From the NCBI RefSeq assembly GCF_007971525.1, contig NZ_CP042437.1:5828001-5892000 (forward strand): a stretch of 64,000 nt of DNA, written 5' to 3'. The number at the start of each line of letters is the position of its first letter. Within the stretch, counting starts at the first letter, position 1. This DNA comes from Mucilaginibacter ginsenosidivorax (GTDB lineage Bacteria > Bacteroidota > Bacteroidia > Sphingobacteriales > Sphingobacteriaceae). The translations under genes and the position numbers were made by a program. Under the pieces are notes generated by a model that had not been told where the DNA came from, did not search any database, and was given only the letters and a program-made list of their open reading frames with translations. This document shows, piece by piece, positions 7,934 to 16,329 of this stretch.

Positions 7934-10837
7934 TTACGCGTTTTCATAATAGTATGAGAAATACAAATCAATTTGCTGTAATTTGGTAAGTACGGCAGGA
8001 ACATCTATTCCCGGATTATCAGATTCGTTGATTCGCAGCTGCCAGGAGGCGAAGGGGCTCACACCGGAACGGTAGGCGACGTCTGTGCCCATTTCTATGC
8101 CGAGCAGGTTATTGATTTCAAGCGTTGAAAAGGAGCTGACAGTGGAGCTGGTGTCAAGCGCGGTGTGCAGCGGCCCGGCGATCGCATTCTGGTGCACGAA
8201 TACCACCGGCTCCTGAAAATTCGGCTGCGTGGTGATAGTTGAACGGCCCAGGTGGGTCAGCCGGAAGGTCAATTCGCCTGGCATTGCAGAGCCAAGACGG
8301 AATACGGCTTTGACACCTGTCACCCGGATGTTTTTGACATATTTAAACACCTCGCGGAGATCGCTGATCCGTTTTTGGCTGGTGGGGTCATGGCTGTCGA
8401 GCTTCACAGTATCTATGTTGAAATGGAGTATGTGGTCACGATGACCGAGGCCATCGTCCTCGCCTGCTAGAAAGGAGTTCAGGAAAGTGGCGGACACCAG
8501 GTTTTTATCATTGGCTGGATTTAGCGACAAGCTATAGGGGCTTTGAATATCTGCATTAGACATCCGTTGATACTGCACGGCACTTAGGGAAAGCAAGTAT
8601 TCTGAGTTCTTGCGGAAAACTTCCGCCAGTAGCGTCCGTGTGCTGGTATCGTAATACGTCTGAATCTGATTGCTGGCGGGATTCAAATAGGCCATGGCTC
8701 TGTTCTGCAGATAGATCTGGCGAATGATGTCCCACTTCGTTTGAAAATAGAGATCGGTCACCGCTTGTTTGGCGCTTAACGACATTTGTTGCCCGATGAC
8801 GTGAGTGATATCGCCTTTGAGCTTATTCTGCTCGGTGATGGCGGCCTGTTTATCTTGATAAAGCTTATTGATCTTCAATACGCCTGCGGTTAACTGGATT
8901 CGTTTTTGATTGGTAACTTCCACGTAGTCAAGGAAATCATGGAAATCCTTTTTGTATTTCCTCGCAGCGGGCAGGTTCAGGTATTTATCAATGGATTTGT
9001 CGAAGGTTGCTACGTCCACACCCAGCAGTGATTTTGGAGTTGGGTCTTGTACACCGGGGATACTGTTGTACGCATTTTTGATCGTGTTGATATCATCCTC
9101 ACCTGTGGCGATCTCCTTTCGCAAATCCTTGATTCCGCCGCTGATGATTCCTTCACTACCAATTGCGGTCATAAACAGTTCCGGTGCATCCGCCACGGCA
9201 CTAATCCCGCTGATGATATGTGAGACCGCACCGAAAGCTCCCACAGAAACGCCCCATAACCCGACGGCTGCCGTACCGACCGTTACGATAGCAGAAACAC
9301 ACTGAATGACCTCCGGAAGCCCGCACCCCCCAGATGCATCTCTTACCGCTTGCCGGAATTCCTGGTCGTCAAAGAACAGATCTGTTTTCAATTTCTCGGT
9401 AGTAGTCAACCGCTGTTCGATTTCCTGACTTTGCTGGATGAGCGCAGTCTGGCCGCTATTGATCTGGTCCTGGTAGCCACTGAGTAACCGGTCGTATTGA
9501 CTGACCGATATCTCCCTGCTGGCAACCGTAAGTTGCAAGTTTTCCTGGCGGTTCAATAAGTCTTTGACGAAATCCTCAAAGCCGTCGATGAGGTTGCTGA
9601 CTTGGGCAAAATTCGTTTGCAGGAAGGACATGGTCAGGTTTGGCACATAATTAGGTGCGTGACCGAAAATATCAAGGCCCAGGCCGATCTGCTGTAGGAA
9701 GGATGCAGCCTTCAAAGCCAGCGCATCCCAGGCGGCACGATCAGTGCTGTAATCCTGCAAGTATAATGAGGGGCAATCCGGGTTATTACCGGTTAAGCCG
9801 GCGCCGGCAGTCGGCGCGATCTGCATGATATAGGTCAATAACTGGACACACTCGGTAAAATCCTCCCGGCTGTTGAGATAAAGAGCCTCCGCCTTTAGCA
9901 TCAGCAAACGGCCGAACTCCACAGGCAGGTACCGATTGTAAGCAGCACTTTCTTCATAAAATACCGACCCGGCTTTACCGCCGCGTAGGTTGTCATTAAC
10001 CGGGTTGGGTACTACTGGCGCGGGCCCTGATGGAGGGTAAGGCTGGGTTACGGGCATGGGTTCACCATGATCGTAGCCGTAATAAAAAACTTGGTACGCC
10101 CTGCCACCGTGCTGCCCGGGTTGGCCGACATTACCATAGTCACCCTGCTGGCCGCCGGAAACATTGAGGCTGACCTGATTGATCGCTTGAGGATCCGCAA
10201 AAGCCAGCGTAACATTACCACCGTCTCCTCCCCATCCGCCGATAGCGCCCAAACCGCCGCTTTCTGCTTCATGCCTGTAGATTCCGGGTAAACGGTTCGG
10301 TATAGATTCAGAAAATTCATAATCGCAGCCTACCTGGCCGTCTGCCCCGGCTTGTCCTTTTCCGCCATTCCCGCCTTTAGCGCTCAGTGTTAGGTCGCCG
10401 CTTATCGTCGCAACATTCAGGACAATATTGCCAGCTTTACGGCCATTCATCACGCCGTCCGGCTGGGCGTCCTCATATACCTGCAATGCTGTGTTAAAGT
10501 TGTCGCCCGATGGACCTATTTTGACCGTGCTGCACGGCTTGTCATTCAGTTTCGGTCCGCCGCCGAATGGTCTGCCGTCAGTGCCGGTGCTGATGGTCGG
10601 CGCATTGTTCAGCACCAACCGGTTTACCAATAAGAATATATTTTTTTGATCCAGTGCAAGGTTGTCCGACAAGGTCAGGTTGTAGGCCAGAATGGTCAGG
10701 CTTTTGTTGTTGGGCAGGCTGAGTGGATCCAAAGAAAGGTCCCAGGCCATGATCAGAATCTCATCGAGGTAATCCTGAACGATTAGGTAATTATTAAGCG
10801 AGTCAATAAGGTTGAAGTCTACTTGGGTGTTTGCCAT
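7934..10837 (-). CDS. Large toxin-like cargo protein with collagen-like and helical pore-former-like regions
   Basis: The 967-residue product has no signal peptide. Residues about 130-270 are glycine-rich with G-x-x-G repeats (GGNGGKGQAGADGQVG). Residues about 430-510 are long amphipathic helices. A strongly hydrophobic hairpin follows (IVTVGTAAVGLWGVSVGAFGA...SGISAV, near 535-565), then more helices to about 730. The last 150 residues look like a beta-sandwich and end LQQIDLYFSYYYENA. Helix-hydrophobic hairpin-helix is the layout of alpha-pore-forming toxins, and the end resembles the C-terminus of Tc-toxin A subunits. Both comparisons are by eye. It sits antisense inside the tra operon and is therefore probably acquired cargo. 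Confidence 0.55.
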   Translation of the reverse strand: MANTQVDFNLIDSLNNYLIVQDYLDEILIMAWDLSLDPLSLPNNKSLTILAYNLTLSDNLALDQKNIFLLVNRLVLNNAPTISTGTDGRPFGGGPKLNDKPCSTVKIGPSGDNFNTALQVYEDAQPDGVMNGRKAGNIVLNVATISGDLTLSAKGGNGGKGQAGADGQVGCDYEFSESIPNRLPGIYRHEAESGGLGAIGGWGGDGGNVTLAFADPQAINQVSLNVSGGQQGDYGNVGQPGQHGGRAYQVFYYGYDHGEPMPVTQPYPPSGPAPVVPNPVNDNLRGGKAGSVFYEESAAYNRYLPVEFGRLLMLKAEALYLNSREDFTECVQLLTYIMQIAPTAGAGLTGNNPDCPSLYLQDYSTDRAAWDALALKAASFLQQIGLGLDIFGHAPNYVPNLTMSFLQTNFAQVSNLIDGFEDFVKDLLNRQENLQLTVASREISVSQYDRLLSGYQDQINSGQTALIQQSQEIEQRLTTTEKLKTDLFFDDQEFRQAVRDASGGCGLPEVIQCVSAIVTVGTAAVGLWGVSVGAFGAVSHIISGISAVADAPELFMTAIGSEGIISGGIKDLRKEIATGEDDINTIKNAYNSIPGVQDPTPKSLLGVDVATFDKSIDKYLNLPAARKYKKDFHDFLDYVEVTNQKRIQLTAGVLKINKLYQDKQAAITEQNKLKGDITHVIGQQMSLSAKQAVTDLYFQTKWDIIRQIYLQNRAMAYLNPASNQIQTYYDTSTRTLLAEVFRKNSEYLLSLSAVQYQRMSNADIQSPYSLSLNPANDKNLVSATFLNSFLAGEDDGLGHRDHILHFNIDTVKLDSHDPTSQKRISDLREVFKYVKNIRVTGVKAVFRLGSAMPGELTFRLTHLGRSTITTQPNFQEPVVFVHQNAIAGPLHTALDTSSTVSSFSTLEINNLLGIEMGTDVAYRSGVSPFASWQLRINESDNPGIDVPAVLTKLQQIDLYFSYYYENA

Positions 10838-10999
10838 ATTTAATTGATGATAAGATGGTTATGAATTAAGACAAGATAGAAAAATAAACGAAGCAAAACA
10901 ATTATATGCGGCTTTTATTACCAATGTTCGCGGCAGTATGACGGAACTTAATAAAATTAAAGACAATCTGCGTTCGTCGTTAAACCTGGATCCGTCATA

Positions 11000-11028
11000 T
11001 TGATATTGGCACATACATAGTATATTTT
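11000..11028 (+). promoter_or_regulatory. Bacteroidetes-type promoter restarting tra transcription
   Basis: TTG at 11000-11002, an 18-base spacer and TATATTTT at 11021-11028 fit the TTG-N18/19-TAnnTTTG pattern with one mismatch. It points at the downstream tra genes and lies just after the antisense cargo gene, where readthrough from the upstream tra operon would be disrupted. Confidence 0.45.
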
Positions 11029-11039
11029 AAAATTAGCAA

Positions 11040-11063
11040 GGCAGCCACCCGGTTGCCTTTTTT
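11040..11063 (+). terminator. Leader hairpin with T-run (attenuator-like)
   Basis: GGCAGCC and GGTTGCC form a 7-bp stem with one G-T pair and a 4-base loop, followed by six T residues. It lies between the candidate promoter and the ATG at 11078, so it would act on the leader of the second tra operon. Confidence 0.6.
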
Positions 11064-11077
11064 ATTAACCCTATTTC

Positions 11078-11857
11078 ATGAAAAAAATAAGCATTGTTTT
11101 ACTGTGCCTACTTGGTTGCGGGCGCATGTTCGCCCAATCCCTCATCAAGGATGATGCGGTGTATAACCAAAGCCAGCGCATGGTGTTCCAGCAATGGGAC
11201 CAGAACAAGTTCTACCCCAAAAAAGGCTTCCTAAGCCTGAACCCTTACTACTGGCTGGTTTGGGGATTCTTTGATCCGAATTACCATAAGACGGACATCC
11301 GCCCTTTGAGTGCCAACGGTCAGCAAACCCAAAGACTGGCCTTGGTCGCTACGATGAACGGGATCGATAATCGCTATAAGCTGCAATCAGATACGGCCAG
11401 GAACACAGCGCTATCACAAATAGCTTCCCAATCTGGTTTATTATCAGATGTCGACCCTTTGTGGCTGCTATACTATAAGCAGCAATTCAATCCTTTATTG
11501 AACTATTCGCCGGTGTCTATTTTAGGCGGCTTATCACCGCAGGTCAGCGGCAAGCTGGTTTCCGAAGGCCTTTACGGTTGGTACACGGGTGAACTGGATA
11601 AATTAAAGGAAAGGCTGAAAGGTGCGCGTTCATCCGATATGGATCGCGGTTCCCGGATCATGGCTTATTACAGGATGCTGAATGAGTACAAGAACCTGTC
11701 ATCCGTTTGGGCAATCCGTACTTCCACCGCGCAAATGACTTTGGATATGGCGGCACATCAGCAGGCCTTGCAAAAAGGAACGGTGGCCATTCCTAACTGG
11801 ACGCCTAACAGCGATGTGCAGATTGCCAATAAAATACTTCAAAACGCAAAATACTGA
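11078..11857 (+). CDS. Secreted conjugation protein, NAKY-tail family (long member)
   Basis: A 259-residue secreted protein with a signal peptide (KKISIVLLCLLGCGRMFAQ). A region rich in aromatic residues follows (LSLNPYYWLVWGFFDPNYHKTD), then helices with many Gln. It ends SDVQIANKILQNAKY, clearly like the tails of the three secreted proteins before the cargo gene (copy 1 ends DVQIANDVLNNAKYLKQ), so it is a fourth, longer member. It opens the second tra operon and its stop shares a base with the next start. Its place directly before TraJ suggests a periplasmic partner of the channel; the biochemical role is unknown. Confidence 0.6.
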   Translation: MKKISIVLLCLLGCGRMFAQSLIKDDAVYNQSQRMVFQQWDQNKFYPKKGFLSLNPYYWLVWGFFDPNYHKTDIRPLSANGQQTQRLALVATMNGIDNRYKLQSDTARNTALSQIASQSGLLSDVDPLWLLYYKQQFNPLLNYSPVSILGGLSPQVSGKLVSEGLYGWYTGELDKLKERLKGARSSDMDRGSRIMAYYRMLNEYKNLSSVWAIRTSTAQMTLDMAAHQQALQKGTVAIPNWTPNSDVQIANKILQNAKY

Positions 11858-13020
11858 TGAAGAAGAAATTATTGTATTTATGCCTGCTGTTCCTTTTATG
11901 GGGAACGGCAGGCTTTACCCAGACAGCGACTGTCGATACGATGATCAGCCGCAAGTCGCTGCAATATTTGCAGGGCGATGCCGTCTATGAAAGCGGTGTT
12001 ATGGTATTTTTAAAGGGCCTCAAAAATTCGATCTGGACACATTTCGATTTGTTTATATCGGATGCGCAGGCACTGGCCGCGATTTTTATGATCATCTTCT
12101 TTGCCATTAAGAGTTATGAAATGATGGTGGGCGATAAGCGTATGGAGATCATGCCGCTGTTACGGCCTTTTGGTTTAGCGATGATCATTATCTGGTGGGG
12201 CGGGTTCGTGAAAATGGTTGCTTTCCCCACGGATTTAGTTGCTCAGCAAACCGAGCAAATGTTTGACAGCGTGCAGAGCGATGTAGACGGTTTGCGCTTT
12301 ACGCGCGCTAACCTGATGCTGCAGGTCGCAAATTCACTCTATACCTTCCAGGCGCAGGCCGATGTTGCCGAAAAGGAAAGCGATACCTGGTACGGGCAGG
12401 CCTGGAACACCGTGACCAGTACGGTCAAACAGGGCATTGCCGATGTAGTGTCACCGTTATTGGAATTGAAGAACCGGCTTACTGTCGGGATGCAATTGCT
12501 TTTTACGCAGCTGTTGGAATTGCTCGGCATCTGGATTCTTAGGATAGCTGTGTACATAATTTTTATGATTCAAATTATCTATTCCTCGATCCTTATTATC
12601 CTCGGCCCGTTTTCGGTGACGGTCAGTATTTTACCTGCTTTCCGCGATAGTTTCAGCACCTGGGTCGCCCGGTTTGTTTCGGTCAATTTGTATTCCGGGA
12701 TCGCCTACCTCATCATGTATTTATGCGGGCTGATGCAGCAATATGCGCTCACTTCGGAGATCAGCAAGTACCAGGAACTGGTGGGTAAAACCGGAGCGCC
12801 TGCGGATATGGCGAAACTGGCGGTTTTTGCCGGTAACGGTATTTTATCCTTTGGCACCGTGATTATTGTTTTTGTGATTGGCGCGATCTGTATGTTCACC
12901 GTGCCAAGCATTTCTACGTGGATCATTTCTACATCCGGTATCAGCTCTGCTGCTTCCAACTTTGGCCGTGGTGCCAGTACAATGGCGGGTGCCACCCGCA
13001 TCGTCGGCAGTTTCATTTAA
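11857..13020 (+). CDS. traJ: TraJ polytopic membrane protein (VirB6/TrbL-like)
   Basis: This 387-residue protein has a signal sequence and about seven further hydrophobic segments, for example ALAAIFMIIFFAIKSYEM, WILRIAVYIIFMIQIIYSSILIIL, LYSGIAYLIMYLCGLMQQ and FGTVIIVFVIGAICMF. A final segment with PSISTWIISTSG and a small-residue tail follows. The ILGPFSVTVSILPAF motif is characteristic of TraJ of Bacteroides conjugative transposons, a VirB6-like inner-membrane channel component. Order and spacing with TraK and TraM downstream support the call. It is coupled to the gene upstream by a one-base overlap. Confidence 0.85.
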   Translation: MKKKLLYLCLLFLLWGTAGFTQTATVDTMISRKSLQYLQGDAVYESGVMVFLKGLKNSIWTHFDLFISDAQALAAIFMIIFFAIKSYEMMVGDKRMEIMPLLRPFGLAMIIIWWGGFVKMVAFPTDLVAQQTEQMFDSVQSDVDGLRFTRANLMLQVANSLYTFQAQADVAEKESDTWYGQAWNTVTSTVKQGIADVVSPLLELKNRLTVGMQLLFTQLLELLGIWILRIAVYIIFMIQIIYSSILIILGPFSVTVSILPAFRDSFSTWVARFVSVNLYSGIAYLIMYLCGLMQQYALTSEISKYQELVGKTGAPADMAKLAVFAGNGILSFGTVIIVFVIGAICMFTVPSISTWIISTSGISSAASNFGRGASTMAGATRIVGSFI

Positions 13021-13038
13021 CCTTTTTCCCATCCTTTT

Positions 13039-13653
13039 ATGATCGTTAAAAATATCGAAGCCAAAATAAGGCTGGCGACCTGGGTAGCTGTGGGCAGTTT
13101 TTTGACCTCCATCGTTTTGTCGGCTATTTGCTGCTCATATGCTTACCGCCAGGTCAGCGATGCCCGCAAAAGCATTTACATCCTGAGTAATGGTATTCCA
13201 TTACAGGCTGGTCAAACGGATATGCAGGTCAACCGACCTGCCGAGTACCGGGCCGACATCGACCTGTTTCATGCCCTGTTCTTTTCGCTGACGCCGGATG
13301 ATAAGTATATCGAATACCAGCTAAAAAAAGCGATGTACCTCGTGGATGAATCGGGCGTTGACCAGTACAATAATTTGAAGGAGAATGGTTTTTTCAACTC
13401 CATTCTGTCCTCCAGTTCGGTCATTACGCTGCAAACGGATTCAATCTCATTGGATATGACCAGGCGATATTTCCGCTATTTCGGCAAGCTGAAGATCGAC
13501 CGCCGCAGTTCGACGGTCATCCGTTCGCTGATTACCGAGGGATATTTGAAAGATATTCCCCGTAGCGATAATAACCCGCATGGGGTGCTCATTGTGAACT
13601 GGAAAACACTTGAAAACAAAGACCTCGAAAATGTTCAGAAGAATACGTTCTAA
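13039..13653 (+). CDS. traK: TraK conjugation protein (VirB8-like)
   Basis: This 204-residue protein has one N-terminal membrane anchor (residues 10-35) and a periplasmic domain of about 165 residues, the layout of VirB8-like TraK. The segment DIDLFHALFFSLTPDDKYIEYQ and the end HGVLIVNWKTLENK are typical of the family. In type IV secretion, VirB8-like proteins nucleate the inner-membrane complex. The last 23 bases overlap the next gene. All family features appear complete. Confidence 0.85.
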   Translation: MIVKNIEAKIRLATWVAVGSFLTSIVLSAICCSYAYRQVSDARKSIYILSNGIPLQAGQTDMQVNRPAEYRADIDLFHALFFSLTPDDKYIEYQLKKAMYLVDESGVDQYNNLKENGFFNSILSSSSVITLQTDSISLDMTRRYFRYFGKLKIDRRSSTVIRSLITEGYLKDIPRSDNNPHGVLIVNWKTLENKDLENVQKNTF

Positions 13654-14050
13654 CCGCGATCCCAGGGATACGCTGTATAGTGAATTTAAAAAGGAATTTT
13701 CGGCCTATGCGGGTAAAGGCAGCCGGTTCAGTCAGGAGTTGGCTGCCAAATATCCGCGCTTGCTGTTTGGTTTAATGACGGCGCTATTATTGGCTTCGGC
13801 TGTGCTGGCGGTATTGTTGCATCCTAAAATGGTGCCGCCTGAAAAGGCAAAGGCCCAGCCGCAAAGCGAAGTCTTGAACAGCGGTTTTGATCATATCCTT
13901 GCAGCAGGTGCGGCGCTAAAGACAACTATTCATTTAAGACGGCAGGTAGATAGTATTACTGCTAAACAAGTTTTGAATAAATCTGACAGCATCACCCTGG
14001 TGCGCGATCTCGATAGCCTGCAGCACATCCGTCTCACTTTACCCCATTAG
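13631..14050 (+). CDS. TraL-position small membrane protein
   Basis: The ATG at 13631 inside the end of traK gives 139 residues. There is a basic cytoplasmic N-terminus (RRIRSNRDPRD), one membrane helix (LLFGLMTALLLASAVLAVLL, near 46-65) and a periplasmic tail of about 70 residues with a short coiled-coil. It occupies the slot of TraL between TraK and TraM. Sequence similarity to a named family is not obvious to me, so the call rests on order and topology. It is separated from traM by four bases. Confidence 0.55.
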   Translation: MFRRIRSNRDPRDTLYSEFKKEFSAYAGKGSRFSQELAAKYPRLLFGLMTALLLASAVLAVLLHPKMVPPEKAKAQPQSEVLNSGFDHILAAGAALKTTIHLRRQVDSITAKQVLNKSDSITLVRDLDSLQHIRLTLPH

Positions 14051-14054
14051 CATT

Positions 14055-15236
14055 ATGCAAATCAATTTAAAACAACCCAAATACATCCTGCCGCTGATCT
14101 TGCTGCCTTTCTTGTGTTTGTTCTTCTTTGTTTACCATAGCGGTTTTGCCGCAAAAAAGGCCGAAGATAAGCCAGTGAGCGGGATTAACACCTCCGTAGG
14201 CCAGGTTTCCGGCGATGTACAAAAGAAACAGCTGGAAGATAAGCTGGATGCTTATCGAAATACCTATAAAGAAGGTGATGGCATGACCGCCGTTAACCCA
14301 TTGCCCTCCGAGAAAACAAGCAATCCGGCCTTTCAAAGCAGCTATTCAGACAAGGAAAAGAAAATGCTGGATTCGATCAATGAGGCGATGAAAGCCAAGT
14401 ACGCGCAAAGTCCGGCAGGCGCATCGGTGCACAAGCAGCCTGTTAATAATGACCAGGCCATGTTGGCAGCGCTGAACGGATTAAAAAACCGCCGTCCCGC
14501 TGAAAACAGGGCATCCAATGACCAAAAGGTCAAAGACCCGATGGAAACCTTTCGGCAGCAAATGGCTTACCTTGACAGTATGAACAAAGCCAATGATCCG
14601 GCGGTCAAAGCCGAACGGCAGTTAGCTGACGCACGGGCTAAAATGGCCGGGCAAAAAGCCGCCGAACCGAAATTAGCGGTGAAGCTGGCAGATGCCTCAC
14701 CATCGGAATTTAATACCGTGCTGCCTGAAAAACATCCGGACTTTATTAAAGTTGTGATCGATGAGAACCTGACGGGTTATGCCGGTTCGCGTATCCGCCT
14801 GCGGCTTTTGGATGATATTGATGCCGGGAATTACCGCATCCCCAAAGGAACCTATTTATATGCGCTGATCACCGGATTTTCCGGGCAGCGGGTGGAACTG
14901 ACGGTCAAATCCATTTTGTATGAAAATAAGATTTTGCCGGTGAAATTGCAGGTGTACGACCTCGACGGGCTTTCCGGGCTTTATGTGCCGGAATCGGCTT
15001 TCCGTGATTTTACCAAAGACCTCGGCACCAATACCGTGCAGGGCGTAACCATTGACGGCGGCGGCACCGGCTCGGTGGCCAGTCAGTTTGCGATGAGCAC
15101 CGCCAGCAAAATGTTTGAATCCACTTCATCCGCCATTGCCGGGCTGATCCGCAAGGATAAGGCGAAAATCAAATACAATTCCTATCTCTATTTAATCGAT
15201 AACGAAGCGCTGGAAAAAGCGCAGCAACACTACTAA
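14055..15236 (+). CDS. traM: TraM conjugation protein (VirB10-like)
   Basis: This 393-residue protein has an N-terminal membrane anchor (YILPLILLPFLCLFFFVYHSG) and a long, low-complexity, probably flexible periplasmic region (residues about 35-215). It ends in a globular C-terminal domain with GYAGSRIRLRLLDDIDAGNYRIPKGT and LYVPESAFRDFTKDLG. That is the TraM signature of Bacteroides conjugative transposons and parallels VirB10, which spans the periplasm and transmits energy to the outer-membrane pore. It lies between traL-like and traN as expected, and the domains are full length. Confidence 0.88.
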   Translation: MQINLKQPKYILPLILLPFLCLFFFVYHSGFAAKKAEDKPVSGINTSVGQVSGDVQKKQLEDKLDAYRNTYKEGDGMTAVNPLPSEKTSNPAFQSSYSDKEKKMLDSINEAMKAKYAQSPAGASVHKQPVNNDQAMLAALNGLKNRRPAENRASNDQKVKDPMETFRQQMAYLDSMNKANDPAVKAERQLADARAKMAGQKAAEPKLAVKLADASPSEFNTVLPEKHPDFIKVVIDENLTGYAGSRIRLRLLDDIDAGNYRIPKGTYLYALITGFSGQRVELTVKSILYENKILPVKLQVYDLDGLSGLYVPESAFRDFTKDLGTNTVQGVTIDGGGTGSVASQFAMSTASKMFESTSSAIAGLIRKDKAKIKYNSYLYLIDNEALEKAQQHY

Positions 15237-15238
15237 CC

Positions 15239-16075
15239 ATGAAACGATTACACTTTTTTCTTGCCGTATTTATGGCAAGCCTGCACAGCTATGCCCAATT
15301 AACGCCATTCGCCGAGGGTGTTAAAAAGAACACTTTGCCCATTGTCTACCTGCCCGAAAATGTATCGGTGCAGTTCGTCTCACCGGAACCTATCCAGTAC
15401 GTGGACATTTCGGCAAAATCGGTCATCGGCGACCTGCCGCTTAAAAATGTACTGCGCATCCGCTTAAAAGATTCGGTGAATTCGGCAGATGCGGTTATTA
15501 CTATTGCGGGCGAAAAATTTATTACCCAATTTCATGTGATCAGGGCGGATTCGATCACGGCCAGGGATGCCCGAACGGAAATTGCGATTGACCCCGGCAA
15601 CACTCATCCGCTGGATATTTCGGGTATCGGGCTTTCGCAAAACCAGTTAAAGCAAATGGCGCTCAACCTCTTTTGTAAACGGCCGGGGCGGGCTATTGAA
15701 AAAACGAAGGCATTCGATTTGAAAGCGGAACTATATCATATCTATACAGCCGGGGATTATGTATTTATCGACCTGGGTTACCGGAACAAAACGAACCTGG
15801 CCTACAATATTGAAGACTTCCGTTTTCACATCGATGATAAAAAGATCACCAAGGCCACCAATGTCCAGTCTGTGGAACTTAAGCCCGAATTCATCCTGTT
15901 TACCAACCCGTTTTTTCAAAAGACCTACCGCAACATCATTGTCCTGAAGAAAATCACCTTCCCCGGAAATAAAGTGCTGCATATCGAATTGAGCGAAAAG
16001 CAGATTTCCGGCCGGGTGATCACTTTGAATATCACTTACCAGGACGTGCTCGATGCGGATACAATCCCCATCTGA
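15239..16075 (+). CDS. traN: TraN conjugation protein (DUF4138, VirB9-like)
   Basis: A 278-residue secreted protein with a signal peptide (RLHFFLAVFMASLHSYAQ). The following domain has the DUF4138/TraN features (PIVYLPENVSVQFVSPEPIQYVDIS, then VLRIRLKDS) and a beta-rich C-terminal half. TraN proteins act with TraM at the outer membrane in a VirB9-like role. The gene starts two bases after traM, and its last base is the first base of the next gene's ATG. It closes the standard tra block. Confidence 0.85.
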   Translation: MKRLHFFLAVFMASLHSYAQLTPFAEGVKKNTLPIVYLPENVSVQFVSPEPIQYVDISAKSVIGDLPLKNVLRIRLKDSVNSADAVITIAGEKFITQFHVIRADSITARDARTEIAIDPGNTHPLDISGIGLSQNQLKQMALNLFCKRPGRAIEKTKAFDLKAELYHIYTAGDYVFIDLGYRNKTNLAYNIEDFRFHIDDKKITKATNVQSVELKPEFILFTNPFFQKTYRNIIVLKKITFPGNKVLHIELSEKQISGRVITLNITYQDVLDADTIPI

Positions 16076-16326
16076 TGAACCCATTAAAGCTACTGGAGCC
16101 GGACGAACGCGAGCGCTACGATTATTTGCAAGAAGTCTTCGAGGAGGAATTTGAGCAAACCCACCTGGCTTTTCATGTCAGCGGCATCCTCATTTATGAG
16201 CTGCTGAATTTGCTGGCGGTATGCAAGTACTTGTTTGATGAGTTCGGCTTTCCCGAAAGCGAGGACAGCCGCCTGCTGCGCTACGCTGTTACCGGCACCA
16301 TTGCCGAATACCTGGAAGGAGAATAG
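16075..16326 (+). CDS. Small acidic hypothetical protein
   Basis: An 83-residue acidic helical protein (ERERYDYLQEVFEEEFEQTH) with no membrane segment or cysteine motif. It is tightly placed between traN (one-base overlap) and the giant methylase-helicase gene (three-base gap), so it is part of the same operon. I do not recognise the family. The size and charge would suit a regulator or a chaperone-like partner of the large protein that follows, but nothing in the sequence proves it. Confidence 0.55.
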   Translation: MNPLKLLEPDERERYDYLQEVFEEEFEQTHLAFHVSGILIYELLNLLAVCKYLFDEFGFPESEDSRLLRYAVTGTIAEYLEGE

Positions 16327-16329
16327 ATC

